DNA of 64,000 bases from Pseudotabrizicola sp. (GTDB taxonomy: Bacteria > Pseudomonadota > Alphaproteobacteria > Rhodobacterales > Rhodobacteraceae). Below, one piece after another: positions 45,167 through 55,144 of this stretch (position 1 is the stretch's first letter; each line of letters begins with the position of its first letter). The notes beneath the pieces are model-generated. The model ran no database searches, was not told where the DNA came from, and was given only the letters and a program-made list of their open reading frames with translations. Made by a program: the position numbers and the translations under genes. The DNA lies in assembly GCF_030656345.1 (NCBI RefSeq), contig NZ_JAUSNR010000019.1, positions 62,001 to 126,000 of the forward strand. The letters are read 5' to 3'.

Positions 45167-45435
45167 GTTATTCCCTCTTTCCTCAAGGTAAGCCCGCCGC
45201 AGGGGAATCCGCAGTCGGAATGATGGTGTTTTCCACCCGCAGACCCCGGATTGCAACGATGACCGCATTTGCCGCCGAAAACCGGGAAGGCGTGGTGCAG
45301 CAATGCCACAGATGCCCGGACGGGCCGGGTGACTATAGTATAGGCATTAGGGCTGACGCGGGGCGGGCTGTGAAAAGCCTTGGCACGCCCCAAGGCCTAG
45401 GCTAGACAACCATGAAAGAAATTGCGGGGGTGCGG

Positions 45436-45987
45436 ATGTTCTTTCACCGTCTGGCACGGGTTGTCATTTTCAGCGGATTGATCGGCGGGCTTTCGGCCTG
45501 TGGCGGCGGCTTTGCCAGCGGCGACAGCGGGTTGTTCCGCCGGTCCCCCGGCATTCCCAGCGAGCGCCAGCTTGACCAGAAGGCGCGCGCCGATGCGCAG
45601 CGCGCCGCCCTCGCGCGGTCTGTGGGTGAGGAAGAGCGCGGATCGACGATCTGGGATCTGTTCGGCAACCGTGATGATCCGAACACCACGGTCGAGGTGA
45701 ACAAGTATCTGTGGCAGGCCAGCCTTGAGGTGCTGAACTTCCTGCCGGTGGAATCGGTTGATCCGTTCACCGGTGTGATTTCCACCGGATACGGCACGCC
45801 GCCCGGCGGCGGCCGCGCGTACCGCGCGACGGTCTATGTGCAGGACCCGGCGCTGGATGCGCGTTCCCTACGGGTGGCACTGCAAGCCCGCGGCGGCGGC
45901 GCGGTGGCGACGGAAACGTCGCGCGCGATTGAAGATGCCATCCTGACCCGCGCGCGGCAACTGCGGATTCGTGACAGCAAGCTGTAA
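45436..45987 (+). CDS. DUF3576 lipoprotein
   Basis: The 183-residue protein begins with a lipoprotein signal (MFFHRLARVVIFSGLIGGL, lipobox LSAC). The mature part has an Arg/Ala-rich helix and the DUF3576 domain: STIWDLFGNRDDPNTTVEVN, KYLWQASLEVLNFLPVESVD, STGYGTPPGG and YRATVYVQDPALDARSL. The family is conserved in alphaproteobacteria; function unknown. An in-frame ATG at 45412 would add eight residues before the signal peptide and lacks a ribosome-binding site. It lies upstream of leuS-lptE-holA, separated by a strong hairpin. Confidence 0.87.
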   Translation: MFFHRLARVVIFSGLIGGLSACGGGFASGDSGLFRRSPGIPSERQLDQKARADAQRAALARSVGEEERGSTIWDLFGNRDDPNTTVEVNKYLWQASLEVLNFLPVESVDPFTGVISTGYGTPPGGGRAYRATVYVQDPALDARSLRVALQARGGGAVATETSRAIEDAILTRARQLRIRDSKL

Positions 45988-46009
45988 GATTATCCCAAGG
46001 CTTTGGGTG

Positions 46010-46044
46010 AACGGGCGGCGGGTCAGTCTGACCCGCCGCCCGTT
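46010..46044 (+). terminator. Hairpin between DUF3576 and leuS
   Basis: Perfect 16-bp stem (46010-46025 with 46029-46044) and a 3-nt loop, about 20 bp after the DUF3576 stop. It is followed only by CAGGTTTAAG, so it lacks a good U-tract. Confidence 0.6.
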
Positions 46045-46127
46045 CAGGTTTAAGCGCGGGTTTCGCCTGACGACTGGACCTTTTGCCCCGCTTCGGTGTA
46101 ACTCCGCCCAGCACCCGGAGGTTTTTC

Positions 46128-48683
46128 ATGTCGCGCTACGAACCCGCCCAGATCGAACCGAAATGGCAAGCCGCCTGGGATGAGGCGCAGGCCTTTCTGG
46201 CCCGGCGCGATCCGGCAAAGCCGAAGTATTATGTGCTGGAGATGTTTCCCTATCCGTCAGGGCGCATCCACATGGGGCATGTGCGCAATTACACCATGGG
46301 CGATGTGGTGGCGCGCTATAAGTCGGCTTGTGGATTTTCCGTATTGCATCCAATGGGTTGGGATGCGTTTGGCATGCCCGCCGAAAATGCGGCGATGGAG
46401 CGTGGCGGCCACCCGAAGGACTGGACCTATGGCAACATCGCCGACATGCGCGGCCAGATGATGCCGCTGGGTCTGTCGATTGACTGGACCCGCGAATTCG
46501 CCACCTGCGACCCGGAATATTACGGCCAGCAGCAGGCGATGTTCATCGACATGATGGCGGCGGGGCTGGTTTACCGCAAGAATGCGGTGGTGAACTGGGA
46601 CCCGGTGGATATGACCGTGCTGGCCAATGAACAGGTGATCGACGGCAAGGGCTGGCGGTCTGGTGCGGCGGTGGAGCGGCGCGAGCTGACGCAGTGGTTT
46701 TTCAAGATCTCGGACTATTCCGAAGAGCTGTTGTCGGCGCTGGATGGGCTGACCCACTGGCCGGAAAAGGTGCGGCTGATGCAGGCCAACTGGATCGGCC
46801 GGTCACGCGGGCTGCAGTTCGGGTTTGAGACGGTGGGCGCACCCGAAGGGTTCGACCGGCTGGAGGTTTACACGACCCGGCCCGATACGCTGATGGGCGC
46901 ATCCTTTGCCGCGATTTCGGCGGATCATCCGCTGGCCCGGGCGCTGGAGTCTGACCCGGAGGTGGCGGCTTTCGTGGCGGAATGCCGTAGGGGCGGTACG
47001 TCGGCGGAAGAGGTCGAAACGGCGGAAAAGATCGGCTATGACACCGGAATCCGGGTGAAGCATCCGTTGAACCCCGAGTGGGAGCTGCCGGTCTGGATCG
47101 CGAACTTCGTGCTGATGGAATACGGCACCGGGGCGATTTTCGGCTGCCCGGCGCATGACCAGCGGGATTTCGAATTTGCCGGCAAGTATGGGCTGCCGAT
47201 CAACGCGGTGTTTGCGGCTGAGAATGGCGGTGATGACCCGCTGGCCGAGGCGTTTGTGCCGATGAAATCCGAACGCGTGCGCTATCTGCGCGGGTTTGCC
47301 GGCGATGCGGTGCAGTCCGGCGATGAAGCGGTCGCCGCTGCGATTTCCCATGCCGAAACAAACGGCTATGGCAAAGGCGTTACCAAGTTCCGCCTGCGTG
47401 ACTGGGGCGTTTCGCGCCAGCGCTATTGGGGCTGTCCAATTCCGGTGGTGCATTGCGAAACCTGCGGCGTGGTGCCTGAGGCCAAGGAAAACCTGCCGAT
47501 CAGGCTGCCCGATGATGTCAGCTTTGACGTGCCGGGCAACCCGCTGGACCGTCACCCGACATGGCGCAAGTGCACTTGCCCGAAATGCGGCCATGCTGCA
47601 CGGCGGGAAACCGATACGATGGATACCTTCGTCGATTCCTCCTGGTATTACGCCCGCTTTACCGCCCCGCGTGCGGCCACGCCGACATCCCTGCCCGATG
47701 CGGATTACTGGATGAACGTCGACCAGTATATCGGCGGCATCGAGCATGCGATTCTGCACCTGCTGTACTCACGCTTCTTTGCCCGCGCGATGGCGAAGAC
47801 CGGACACCTGCCCGAGTCGGCGATTGAGCCGTTCAATGCGCTGTTCACCCAAGGCATGGTGACGCATGAGATTTACAAAACCACTGACGCAAATGGCCGC
47901 CCGGTCTATCACCTGCCGGAAGACATTCAGCGCAGCGACTCTGGCGCGACCTTGGCAGATGGTACTGAGGTTGAGGTGATCCCCTCGGCCAAGATGTCGA
48001 AATCAAAGAAAAACGTCGTCGACCCGATGAATATCATCGCGTCCTTCGGTGCCGATACCGCGCGCTGGTTCGTGATGTCGGACAGCCCGCCGGAGCGGGA
48101 TGTGGAATGGACATCCTCGGGCGCCGAAGCCGCGTTCAAGCATCTGTCCCGCGTCTGGACCCTGTGCGGTCGGATCGGCGATATGCCTGCGGATCATGTG
48201 GGCACAGGTGATGACGACCTGCGCCGTGCCACGGCAAAGGCGATTGACGAGGTGACCCGGTCTATCGACAGCTTTGCCTTCAACAAGGCGATTGCGGTGC
48301 TTTACGGCTTCACCAACACGCTGGCCAAGGCCAACGCCTCGACCCCGGTGATGAAGGACGCGATCCGCACGCTGGCCCAGCTGATGCAGCCGATGGTGCC
48401 GCATATCGCGGAATCGATCTGGAGCTTTCAGGGCGGGCAGGGTCTGTGCTGCCAGGCCGCCTGGCCAAAAGCCGATCCGGCGTTGCTGGTTGACGACACA
48501 ATGACTCTGCCGATCCAGATCAACGGCAAGCGGCGGGCGGAAATCAGCGTGCCAAAGGATATGCCTGCGGCAGAGATTGAAAAGATTGCGCTGGCGGATG
48601 AGGATGTGATCAGGTTTCTTGCCGGTCAGCCGGTAAAGAAAATCATCGTTGTGCCGGGGCGTATCATAAATGTCGTTGCCTGA
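46128..48683 (+). CDS. leuS: Leucine-tRNA ligase
   Basis: The 851-residue class I synthetase has the HIGH motif as HMGH in [19 protein letters not shown], an editing (CP1) domain with [12 protein letters not shown], a zinc-binding insertion (CETCGVV and KCTCPKCGH) and the KMSKS motif in [13 protein letters not shown], then the anticodon-binding domain. Start MSRYEPAQI at 46128 has GGAG about 8 nt upstream. The lptE start lies inside the last 14 nt of this gene, and holA overlaps lptE, giving a leuS-lptE-holA operon widely conserved in proteobacteria. Confidence 0.98.
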   Translation: MSRYEPAQIEPKWQAAWDEAQAFLARRDPAKPKYYVLEMFPYPSGRIHMGHVRNYTMGDVVARYKSACGFSVLHPMGWDAFGMPAENAAMERGGHPKDWTYGNIADMRGQMMPLGLSIDWTREFATCDPEYYGQQQAMFIDMMAAGLVYRKNAVVNWDPVDMTVLANEQVIDGKGWRSGAAVERRELTQWFFKISDYSEELLSALDGLTHWPEKVRLMQANWIGRSRGLQFGFETVGAPEGFDRLEVYTTRPDTLMGASFAAISADHPLARALESDPEVAAFVAECRRGGTSAEEVETAEKIGYDTGIRVKHPLNPEWELPVWIANFVLMEYGTGAIFGCPAHDQRDFEFAGKYGLPINAVFAAENGGDDPLAEAFVPMKSERVRYLRGFAGDAVQSGDEAVAAAISHAETNGYGKGVTKFRLRDWGVSRQRYWGCPIPVVHCETCGVVPEAKENLPIRLPDDVSFDVPGNPLDRHPTWRKCTCPKCGHAARRETDTMDTFVDSSWYYARFTAPRAATPTSLPDADYWMNVDQYIGGIEHAILHLLYSRFFARAMAKTGHLPESAIEPFNALFTQGMVTHEIYKTTDANGRPVYHLPEDIQRSDSGATLADGTEVEVIPSAKMSKSKKNVVDPMNIIASFGADTARWFVMSDSPPERDVEWTSSGAEAAFKHLSRVWTLCGRIGDMPADHVGTGDDDLRRATAKAIDEVTRSIDSFAFNKAIAVLYGFTNTLAKANASTPVMKDAIRTLAQLMQPMVPHIAESIWSFQGGQGLCCQAAWPKADPALLVDDTMTLPIQINGKRRAEISVPKDMPAAEIEKIALADEDVIRFLAGQPVKKIIVVPGRIINVVA

Positions 48684-49155
48684 CCGCAGATTTGTGCTTT
48701 TTGCGCCACTGGCCCTGATGGCCTGTGGTTTTGCACCTGCCTATGGGCCGGGCGGCGTGGCACAGGGTCTGCAAGGGCGTATCCGGGTGGCGGACCCCAA
48801 TGACAAACTGGGGTTCGATCTGGTCGAACGGCTGGAAGAACAGCTTGGCCGGCCCGAGGCCCCGCGTTTTGACCTGAATTACACCATCGTGACCGGGGCC
48901 GAGACGCTGGGGATCACCCCCGAAAACGCGATCACCCGCTATCACCTGACCGGGCATATCGACTGGACGCTGACCAGCCGCGAGTCCGGCCAGCGCGCCA
49001 CCGGCGGGCGGGTGCAGGGCTTTACCGCCTATTCCGCCACCGGCAGCACCGTGGCGGGGCTGACGGCAGAACAGGATGCGGGGTTTCGCCTGATGCGGAT
49101 GCTGGCCGATCAGATCGTCACCCGGCTGATCGCCACATCGGGCACCTGGGCATGA
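48670..49155 (+). CDS. lptE: LPS-assembly lipoprotein LptE-like
   Basis: The 161-residue protein has a short lipoprotein signal with lipobox LMAC ([16 protein letters not shown]), then [20 protein letters not shown] and the alternating strands of the LptE fold. LptE plugs the LptD barrel and helps place lipopolysaccharide in the outer leaflet. Identification rests on the lipobox, length and the leuS-lptE-holA gene order rather than on strong sequence motifs, since LptE is poorly conserved. Its start overlaps leuS and its stop overlaps holA. Confidence 0.85.
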   Translation: MSLPDRRFVLFAPLALMACGFAPAYGPGGVAQGLQGRIRVADPNDKLGFDLVERLEEQLGRPEAPRFDLNYTIVTGAETLGITPENAITRYHLTGHIDWTLTSRESGQRATGGRVQGFTAYSATGSTVAGLTAEQDAGFRLMRMLADQIVTRLIATSGTWA

Positions 49156-50165
49156 TCCTGAAGGGGATCGAGGCCAGCCGCTTTTTCGCCAAGCCCGACC
49201 CGACCAAAGCCGGCGTGCTGATCGCCGGGGCCGACCCGATGCGCGTCGCGCTGAAACGGCAAGAGCTGATTGCCGCCCTGATCGGCCCCGAAGGCGAAGG
49301 CGAGATGCGGCTGACCCGCATTCAGGCGTCTGAGTTGCGCAAGGATGGTGCCGCGCTTCTGGATGCGGTCAAGGCTGTGGGCTTCTTTCCCGGCCCGCGC
49401 GTGGCCTTTGCCGAGGATGCCACTGACACGCTGGCCCCGACCATCGCGGCGGCTCTGAAGGACTGGAAGCCGGGGGATGCGACGATCGTGGTCACGGCGG
49501 GCAATCTGACCGCCAAATCGGCGCTGAAGATGCTGTTTGAAAAGCACCCCAACGCATTTTGCGCCATCCTGTATGACGACCCGCCCAGCCGTGAAGAGAT
49601 TGAGGATGCGCTGAAAAAGGCGGGGCTGACCAGCATCGACCGTGAGGCGATGGCCGATCTGACCACGCTCGCCCGCGCGCTGGACCCGGGCGATTTCCGG
49701 CAGACGCTGGAAAAGATCGCGCTGTACAAGCATGGCGACCCCACCGCCCTGACCCCCGCCGATGTGGCCGCGATGGCCCCGGCAACGCTGGAGGCCGAGG
49801 TGGATGATCTGCTGCACGCGGTGGCCGATGGCCGCGCGCCTGCCATCGGCCTGTTGATGCGGCGGTTAGAGGGGCAGGGCGTGCTGCCGGTCACCATCTG
49901 CATTCAGGCGCTGCGGCATTTCCGGGCGCTGCACATCGCGGCGTCAGACCCGTCGGGCATCGCGAACGGCTTGCAAAAGGCGCGGGTGTTTGGCCCGAGG
50001 CGTGACCTGATGCAGCGGCAGGCGCAGGCACTTGGCATGCGCACGCTGGAAAAGGCAGTGTCTGATCTGCTGGAAACCGACCTGACCCTGCGATCAGCCT
50101 CACGCGCGCCCGGAATGGCGCTGATGGAGCGGGCGCTCATCCGGTTGGCGATGGCGCGGCGCTAG
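49152..50165 (+). CDS. holA: DNA polymerase III delta subunit
   Basis: The 337-residue protein has the HolA layout: an N-terminal domain ([39 protein letters not shown]), a middle AAA+-like region (FFPGPRVAFAEDATD, AILYDDPPSREEIEDALKKA) and a C-terminal collar domain (RQAQALGMRTLEKAVSDLLETD). Delta opens the beta clamp during clamp loading. The ATG overlaps the lptE stop (ATGA). It is the last gene of the leuS operon. Confidence 0.93.
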   Translation: MILKGIEASRFFAKPDPTKAGVLIAGADPMRVALKRQELIAALIGPEGEGEMRLTRIQASELRKDGAALLDAVKAVGFFPGPRVAFAEDATDTLAPTIAAALKDWKPGDATIVVTAGNLTAKSALKMLFEKHPNAFCAILYDDPPSREEIEDALKKAGLTSIDREAMADLTTLARALDPGDFRQTLEKIALYKHGDPTALTPADVAAMAPATLEAEVDDLLHAVADGRAPAIGLLMRRLEGQGVLPVTICIQALRHFRALHIAASDPSGIANGLQKARVFGPRRDLMQRQAQALGMRTLEKAVSDLLETDLTLRSASRAPGMALMERALIRLAMARR

Positions 50166-50211
50166 GGTAAAGGCTACCCTCACCACGGATGCAAGCTGCA
50201 GGATTATCGCG

Positions 50212-50532
50212 ATGTCCGATTTCGAAACCGTGCTGGCCCCGCTTGCGCGCATCACCCGCAAGCACAAGACCATCGAGGCCTATGTCTATTGGCACAAGGA
50301 TGCCGCATGGTCAGAGGCTGCGGGCGAAAGTCTGGATACTGAAGAGATCGTGTTCTACGCCGAGGGCCTGTTGATGGAGGGCTTTGGTCTGGCCTGGGAC
50401 CATCTGGCCGATCCGGAGCTTGGCGATCATATCCGGCTGTGCTTCTGGCAAGGCGCGCAGCCAGTCTTGCCCGCCCTGCCCCACGGGTCTACCCGGCTGG
50501 CGGGCGGAGACAGCAGCGGACACCCGGTTTAA
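50212..50532 (+). CDS. Hypothetical protein, 106 aa
   Basis: The frame starts at ATG 50212 with AGGA about 8 nt upstream, 46 bp after holA. The product is soluble and acidic to about residue 75 (DFETVLAPLARITRKHKT, IEAYVYWHKDAAWSE, EEIVFYAEGLLMEGFGLAWD), then less ordered (PALPHGSTRLAGGDSSGHPV). The first 80 residues look like a folded alpha/beta protein with normal codon use. I do not recognise the family. It converges with the flavoprotein gene 15 bp away. Confidence 0.55.
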   Translation: MSDFETVLAPLARITRKHKTIEAYVYWHKDAAWSEAAGESLDTEEIVFYAEGLLMEGFGLAWDHLADPELGDHIRLCFWQGAQPVLPALPHGSTRLAGGDSSGHPV

Positions 50533-50547
50533 CGCCTTCCGCTATGC

Positions 50548-51693
50548 TCAGACCAACGCCGCATGGTGCCCGGCCCAGCGGCCGGTCGCCCAGCAGCCGG
50601 TCAGCAGATAGCCGCCGGTCGGAGCTTCCCAATCCAGCATCTCGCCACAGGCAAAAACCCCCGGCAGGGCGCGCAACTCCAGCCCGTCCGTCAGACTGTC
50701 GCGGGTGATCCCCCCAGCGCTGGAAATCGCCTCATCGATCGGGCGCGGTCCGGTCAGCGGGATCGGCAATGCGGTCAGGGCGCGGTCCAGCGGCATCTGG
50801 CGGCCAAACTCCATGAGCAACGCGGCAGCGGCAGGGGACAGCCCCAGTTTGCGCAGCCGGTTGGCCAGACTGTCATTCGGCTTCAGCCGCGCGATGCGCG
50901 AGGTCAGCGCCAGAGGGGCCAGATCGGGCAGCAGGTTGACGCTCAGCGCCGCCCCCTCGCGCAGCCGACGGCTCAGGGCATAAATCGCACTGCCTTCAAC
51001 CCCGCGCGCCGACAGCACGAATTCACCCCGCACCGATTGCGGGCCGGCGGTGACCAGCGCGGGCTTGATCGGCTGGCCGAAATGCGGGGTCATATGGGGG
51101 GACCAGTCCACGCCAAAGCCCATATTGGCCGGGCGGAACGGGGCCACCGCGACACCCTGCGCCACCAGCCACGGAACCCATGCCGCATCAGACCCCAGCC
51201 GCGCCCAACTGGCCCCGCCCAGCGCCAGAACGGTGACCCGGGGGCGCAAAAGCTGTGGCCCGTCGGCGGTGGCAAAGCGCAGCGCATCGCCTTCGCAGCC
51301 CTGCCAGTGCCACCGCGTCCGCAGATCCACACCCTGCCCCGCCAGCCGCAGCAGCCAGCCGCGTAGCAGGGGTGAGGCTTTCATCGCGCGGGGAAACACC
51401 CGGCCCGAACTTCCGGTAAACACATCCTGCCCCAGATCGCGGCACCATTGCGCCACCTGTTCCGGGCCGAAATTGCTCAGCATCGGGTTCAGCCAATCGC
51501 TGTCAAAGGCGGCGGAAAACGCGAAGGGCGGTTCATCCTTGGTCACATTCAACCCGGATTTTCCGGCCATCAGGAATTTGCGGGCCGGGGTTGGCTTGGC
51601 CTCGGTCACCACAACGCGGCGACCGGCACGCGCCAGTTCCTCTGCTGCCATCAGCCCGGCCGGGCCGGCCCCGATGACCAGCGCATCAATCAT
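50548..51693 (-). CDS. HI0933/BaiN-type FAD flavoprotein (TIGR03862-like)
   Basis: The 381-residue protein has an N-terminal dinucleotide fold (MIDALVIGAGPAGLMAAEEL), the family marker AGKSGLNVTKDEP, the mid-protein VLALGGASWARLGSDAAW and the C-terminal FAD site RALPGVFACGEMLDWEAPTG. HI0933-like proteins are flavoproteins of uncertain function; BaiN in gut clostridia reduces bile acid intermediates. No partner gene points to a substrate here. Confidence 0.88.
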   Translation of the reverse strand: MIDALVIGAGPAGLMAAEELARAGRRVVVTEAKPTPARKFLMAGKSGLNVTKDEPPFAFSAAFDSDWLNPMLSNFGPEQVAQWCRDLGQDVFTGSSGRVFPRAMKASPLLRGWLLRLAGQGVDLRTRWHWQGCEGDALRFATADGPQLLRPRVTVLALGGASWARLGSDAAWVPWLVAQGVAVAPFRPANMGFGVDWSPHMTPHFGQPIKPALVTAGPQSVRGEFVLSARGVEGSAIYALSRRLREGAALSVNLLPDLAPLALTSRIARLKPNDSLANRLRKLGLSPAAAALLMEFGRQMPLDRALTALPIPLTGPRPIDEAISSAGGITRDSLTDGLELRALPGVFACGEMLDWEAPTGGYLLTGCWATGRWAGHHAALV

Positions 51694-52100
51694 TCAGGCA
51701 GCCTTCGGGCGACTGAACCGCCCGGATCTCTCTTTGCGCTATAAACGCAGCCTGCGTTTTCATGCCCTGCCCCTGAAACTCTTGCTTTTCTTTGGCGCCG
51801 AACAGACCCCTTGGCAAGTTCCCTCCGAACACTGCAAAGGCCGGTCGGCCGCCACAATCTCCTGGTCATTTTCTGTCTAAAAGCATTCCGGGTTGCTCAG
51901 TGGTTGCGCCATTGGTCCGAGAAACCAATGAGTTGGGGGCAGAGCCCCGGGCGGTTTCGCAAGACCAGCGCTGAAGAATAAAAGGCCCCGCCATGCAAAC
52001 ATGGCGGGGCAAGGGACACCGCAGGCGGGCTGCGGTGCTGGCGTAAACGGAATATTTTGGGGGTAGGGCGGGGTTCACCCCGCCACTGGCGTGATCACGA
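51694..52100. other. Intergenic region between the flavoprotein gene and ccrM
   Basis: About 400 bp without a credible gene. The right third (51978-52084) is the structured 3-prime region of ccrM, listed separately. The left part holds a GGGGCAGAGCCCC stem-loop near 51940 and a TTGGTCCGAGAAACCAA stem near 51913. No promoter or ORF with a start site is convincing. Confidence 0.5.
51978..52010 (-). terminator. ccrM terminator at the end of a structured 3-prime region
   Basis: Perfect 11-bp stem (51985-51995 with 52000-52010), 4-nt loop, then CTTTTAT on the minus strand. Two more perfect hairpins lie between it and the ccrM stop: 52017-52023 with 52031-52037, and 52067-52074 with 52077-52084. 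Confidence 0.85.
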
Positions 52101-53243
<1,143 letters not shown>

Positions 53244-53275
53244 TCATTTGGCGCGCCGTATCTGTGGATAAGAAT

Positions 53276-53291
53276 GAGTCAGAGATGATTC
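53276..53291. promoter_or_regulatory. Two GANTC sites in the ccrM leader
   Basis: GAGTC (53276-53280) and GATTC (53287-53291) lie 11 bp apart, 54-70 bp upstream of the ccrM start. In Caulobacter, GANTC sites in the ccrM promoter mediate feedback by the enzyme's own methylation; the same is inferred here. No clear CtrA box (TTAA-N7-TTAA) was found beside them. Confidence 0.5.
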
Positions 53292-53312
53292 GCCGTCAAA
53301 TTCTTTATTAAA

Positions 53313-53945
53313 TCAAGGGGTTACGAATTTCTCTTGATACAAGATATTGTGGACAGGTTTGAACGAACGTCTATGAACGGGGGTCACCCCAAGATTTAGC
53401 AGCGCTGCCAGATGCGCTTTTGTCGGATAACCTGCGTTCACGTCCCAGCCATAACCGGGGTATTGTTGCGCCAAATCCACCATGAGCCGGTCACGCGTCA
53501 CTTTCGCGCAGATCGACGCGGCGGCGATCGACAGCGATTTACCATCGCCCTTCACAATCGCCAGCCCCCGGCACGACAGATTGCGCGGGATCAGGTTGCC
53601 GTCGATCAGGGCAAAATCGGCACCAAGTGCGGCCACGGCCCGTTCCATCGCCAGATGACTGGCCCGAAGGATGTTCAGCGTGTCGATCTCTTCCACCGTC
53701 GCATGGGCGACGGCGATCAGGGCGACCTGCTGCAACTCGGCAAAAAGGTATTCGCGCCGGGCGGCGGTCAGGGTCTTGGAATCGGCAAGACCGGGCGGGA
53801 TGCGGGTCGGGTCCAGCAGAACGGCGGCGGCAGTCACCGGGCCGCACAGCGGGCCGCGGCCCACTTCGTCAACGCCCACGACAAAAGCCGCCCCTTGCGA
53901 CCGGGCGGCCTCTTCATGGGTAAAATCCGGGGCGGGGTGTGTCAT
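53313..53945 (-). CDS. rnhB: Ribonuclease HII
   Basis: The 210-residue protein has the RNase HII active-site motif VVGVDEVGRGPLCGPV with D26 and E27, then LADSKTL, ALIDGNLIPR and KSLSIAAASICAKVTRDRLM, with the GYPTKAHLAAL segment near the end. It removes single ribonucleotides and RNA primers from DNA. Length is normal. rnhB-ccrM adjacency is common in Rhodobacterales. Confidence 0.95.
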   Translation of the reverse strand: MTHPAPDFTHEEAARSQGAAFVVGVDEVGRGPLCGPVTAAAVLLDPTRIPPGLADSKTLTAARREYLFAELQQVALIAVAHATVEEIDTLNILRASHLAMERAVAALGADFALIDGNLIPRNLSCRGLAIVKGDGKSLSIAAASICAKVTRDRLMVDLAQQYPGYGWDVNAGYPTKAHLAALLNLGVTPVHRRSFKPVHNILYQEKFVTP

Positions 53946-53973
53946 GCCCCCGCATAGCGCGGCGCGCCGCTGG

Positions 53974-54008
53974 AAAAAAGGGGTGGAAGCTGCTCACCCT
54001 TCCACCCC
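53974..54008 (-). terminator. Terminator downstream of the Cys-repeat secreted protein
   Basis: Perfect 10-bp stem (53980-53989 with 53999-54008) with a 9-nt loop, followed on the minus strand by six T residues (plus-strand A-run at 53974-53979). It separates the 54062-54625 gene from rnhB. Confidence 0.85.
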
Positions 54009-54061
54009 GGGGCGGATGCGGCTCCGGTGCAGCGGACCGGGCCATATCCGCCAACGCAAGA

Positions 54062-54625
54062 TCAGTAAGAGTGACGCGGACGGCCATAGCCGTTGTCAAA
54101 CCCACGCCCGTGGTCGCGGCCAAAACCGCGATCTCCGCGGCTGGGTCCCCGGCCATGATCAACGCTGAAGCCGGCATTGCGCAGGCAGTCCTGAGCATAG
54201 ACCCGGTCAGGCCGACCGAAGACCCGCGCCTGATAGGCGCATTGGCGCGGCAGGCGGTAATCAAAGCCCTCGCGGCGCAGGCAGCGTTCGGGGTAGACGG
54301 TGACATCGCGGCGCGTGCCAGAAATCCGCAAGGCACAGACTGCCGGCACACGCGGGCTGCGCACCTCTACCAGTGGTTGGGCCGGGTTCGGGGTTATACG
54401 GCCCTTGTCGACGGAAGGCGCGGCGACGAGCGTTGCTACAACAGCCTTACCCAGGGCGTCACCCTGACGGGCGGCGCGGGCGGGCAGGGCGCTGGCGACC
54501 AGCAGGGCCAGCACGGTGGCGGCGGTTAGCAGCGCAGCGAAGACCCGCCGCAGGGGCTGTGGTGTCGGGCGCGGCATATAGGATGACATGGTGGCAGGTG
54601 ATAGGGCGGAAGATGCGGCGAACAT
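54062..54625 (-). CDS. Exported Cys-repeat, Gly/Arg-tailed protein of unknown function
   Basis: The 187-residue protein starts at ATG 54625 with an excellent AGGAGG 6 nt upstream. A polar N-region of about 25 residues precedes a hydrophobic helix (VFAALLTAATVLALLVASAL, then PARAA), giving a long signal peptide or signal anchor. The mature part has two similar Cys units, ERCLRREGFDYRL and QDCLRNAGFSVDH, plus AVCALRI and RQCAYQARVFG, so two disulfides are possible. It ends in a Gly/Arg/Asp-rich tail (FGRDHGRGFDNGYGRP). I do not recognise the family. It is divergent from the next small secreted protein gene. Confidence 0.7.
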   Translation of the reverse strand: MFAASSALSPATMSSYMPRPTPQPLRRVFAALLTAATVLALLVASALPARAARQGDALGKAVVATLVAAPSVDKGRITPNPAQPLVEVRSPRVPAVCALRISGTRRDVTVYPERCLRREGFDYRLPRQCAYQARVFGRPDRVYAQDCLRNAGFSVDHGRGPSRGDRGFGRDHGRGFDNGYGRPRHSY

Positions 54626-54661
54626 GAAAAGCCTCCTGTCTGTAAAGCGTGCACTCTGCCC

Positions 54662-54678
54662 GGTGCGACCATCGCACC
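54662..54678. repeat. Inverted repeat between two divergent secreted-protein genes
   Basis: GGTGCGA (54662-54668) and TCGCACC (54672-54678) are perfect inverted copies with a 3-nt centre, 37 bp upstream of the minus-strand gene start. It may be an operator or a leader hairpin; nothing decides between them. Confidence 0.35.
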
Positions 54679-54853
54679 AGATCGGGTACCCGGACGGTGC
54701 CGCGCGCCGCGTCAGACAGGCAATATCGGCGGGCTGCTATGCGATAACATCCGCCATCAGCCCTTATTGACCGTGGTTGATATTGAATATCGCAGGTAAG
54801 ACGCGCAACTGTGCAGGGAGCAGAAGGCCAGAGCCCCCGTGCAGGAGACAGCT

Positions 54854-55144
54854 ATGACATCCCGTTCCATGATCTTCGCGGCCAGCCTTGCCCTGGCGTT
54901 TGCCGGGCCTGCGTCGGCGGAATGCTACGCAGATTACAAGGCCAAGCAGGATAACCCCTTGCGCCTGCACTATGGTGTGGCGCAAGTCAGCGACGGCAAT
55001 TGTTCGCCGGGCGCGGCACAAGGCGAGTTGAAGCCCCGGCTTGCATCGGCGGGCTGGACGTTGTTGAACGTGTTGGCAACATTCGGCCCCGAGGGCCTTG
55101 GCGAAAGGCAAGCGAGTGCAGGAGAGTTCTACCTCCGTTACTGA
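54854..55144 (+). CDS. Small secreted protein, 96 aa
   Basis: The N-terminus MTSRSMIFAASLALAFAGPA is a signal peptide with likely cleavage at ASA-EC. The mature part of about 73 residues has two cysteines (AECYADYKAK and DGNCSPG) and the segment LKPRLASAGWTLLNVLATFG. AGGAGA lies about 7 nt before the ATG. It overlaps the start of the next gene by 29 nt in a different frame, so the two are probably co-translated. Family not recognised beyond similarity in style to Rhodobacterales hypothetical proteins. Confidence 0.75.
   Translation: MTSRSMIFAASLALAFAGPASAECYADYKAKQDNPLRLHYGVAQVSDGNCSPGAAQGELKPRLASAGWTLLNVLATFGPEGLGERQASAGEFYLRY

Noticed and set aside
53281..53330. CtrA box near the ccrM promoter
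   Set aside because: TTAA occurs at 53308-53311 but no second TTAA follows at 7-nt spacing.
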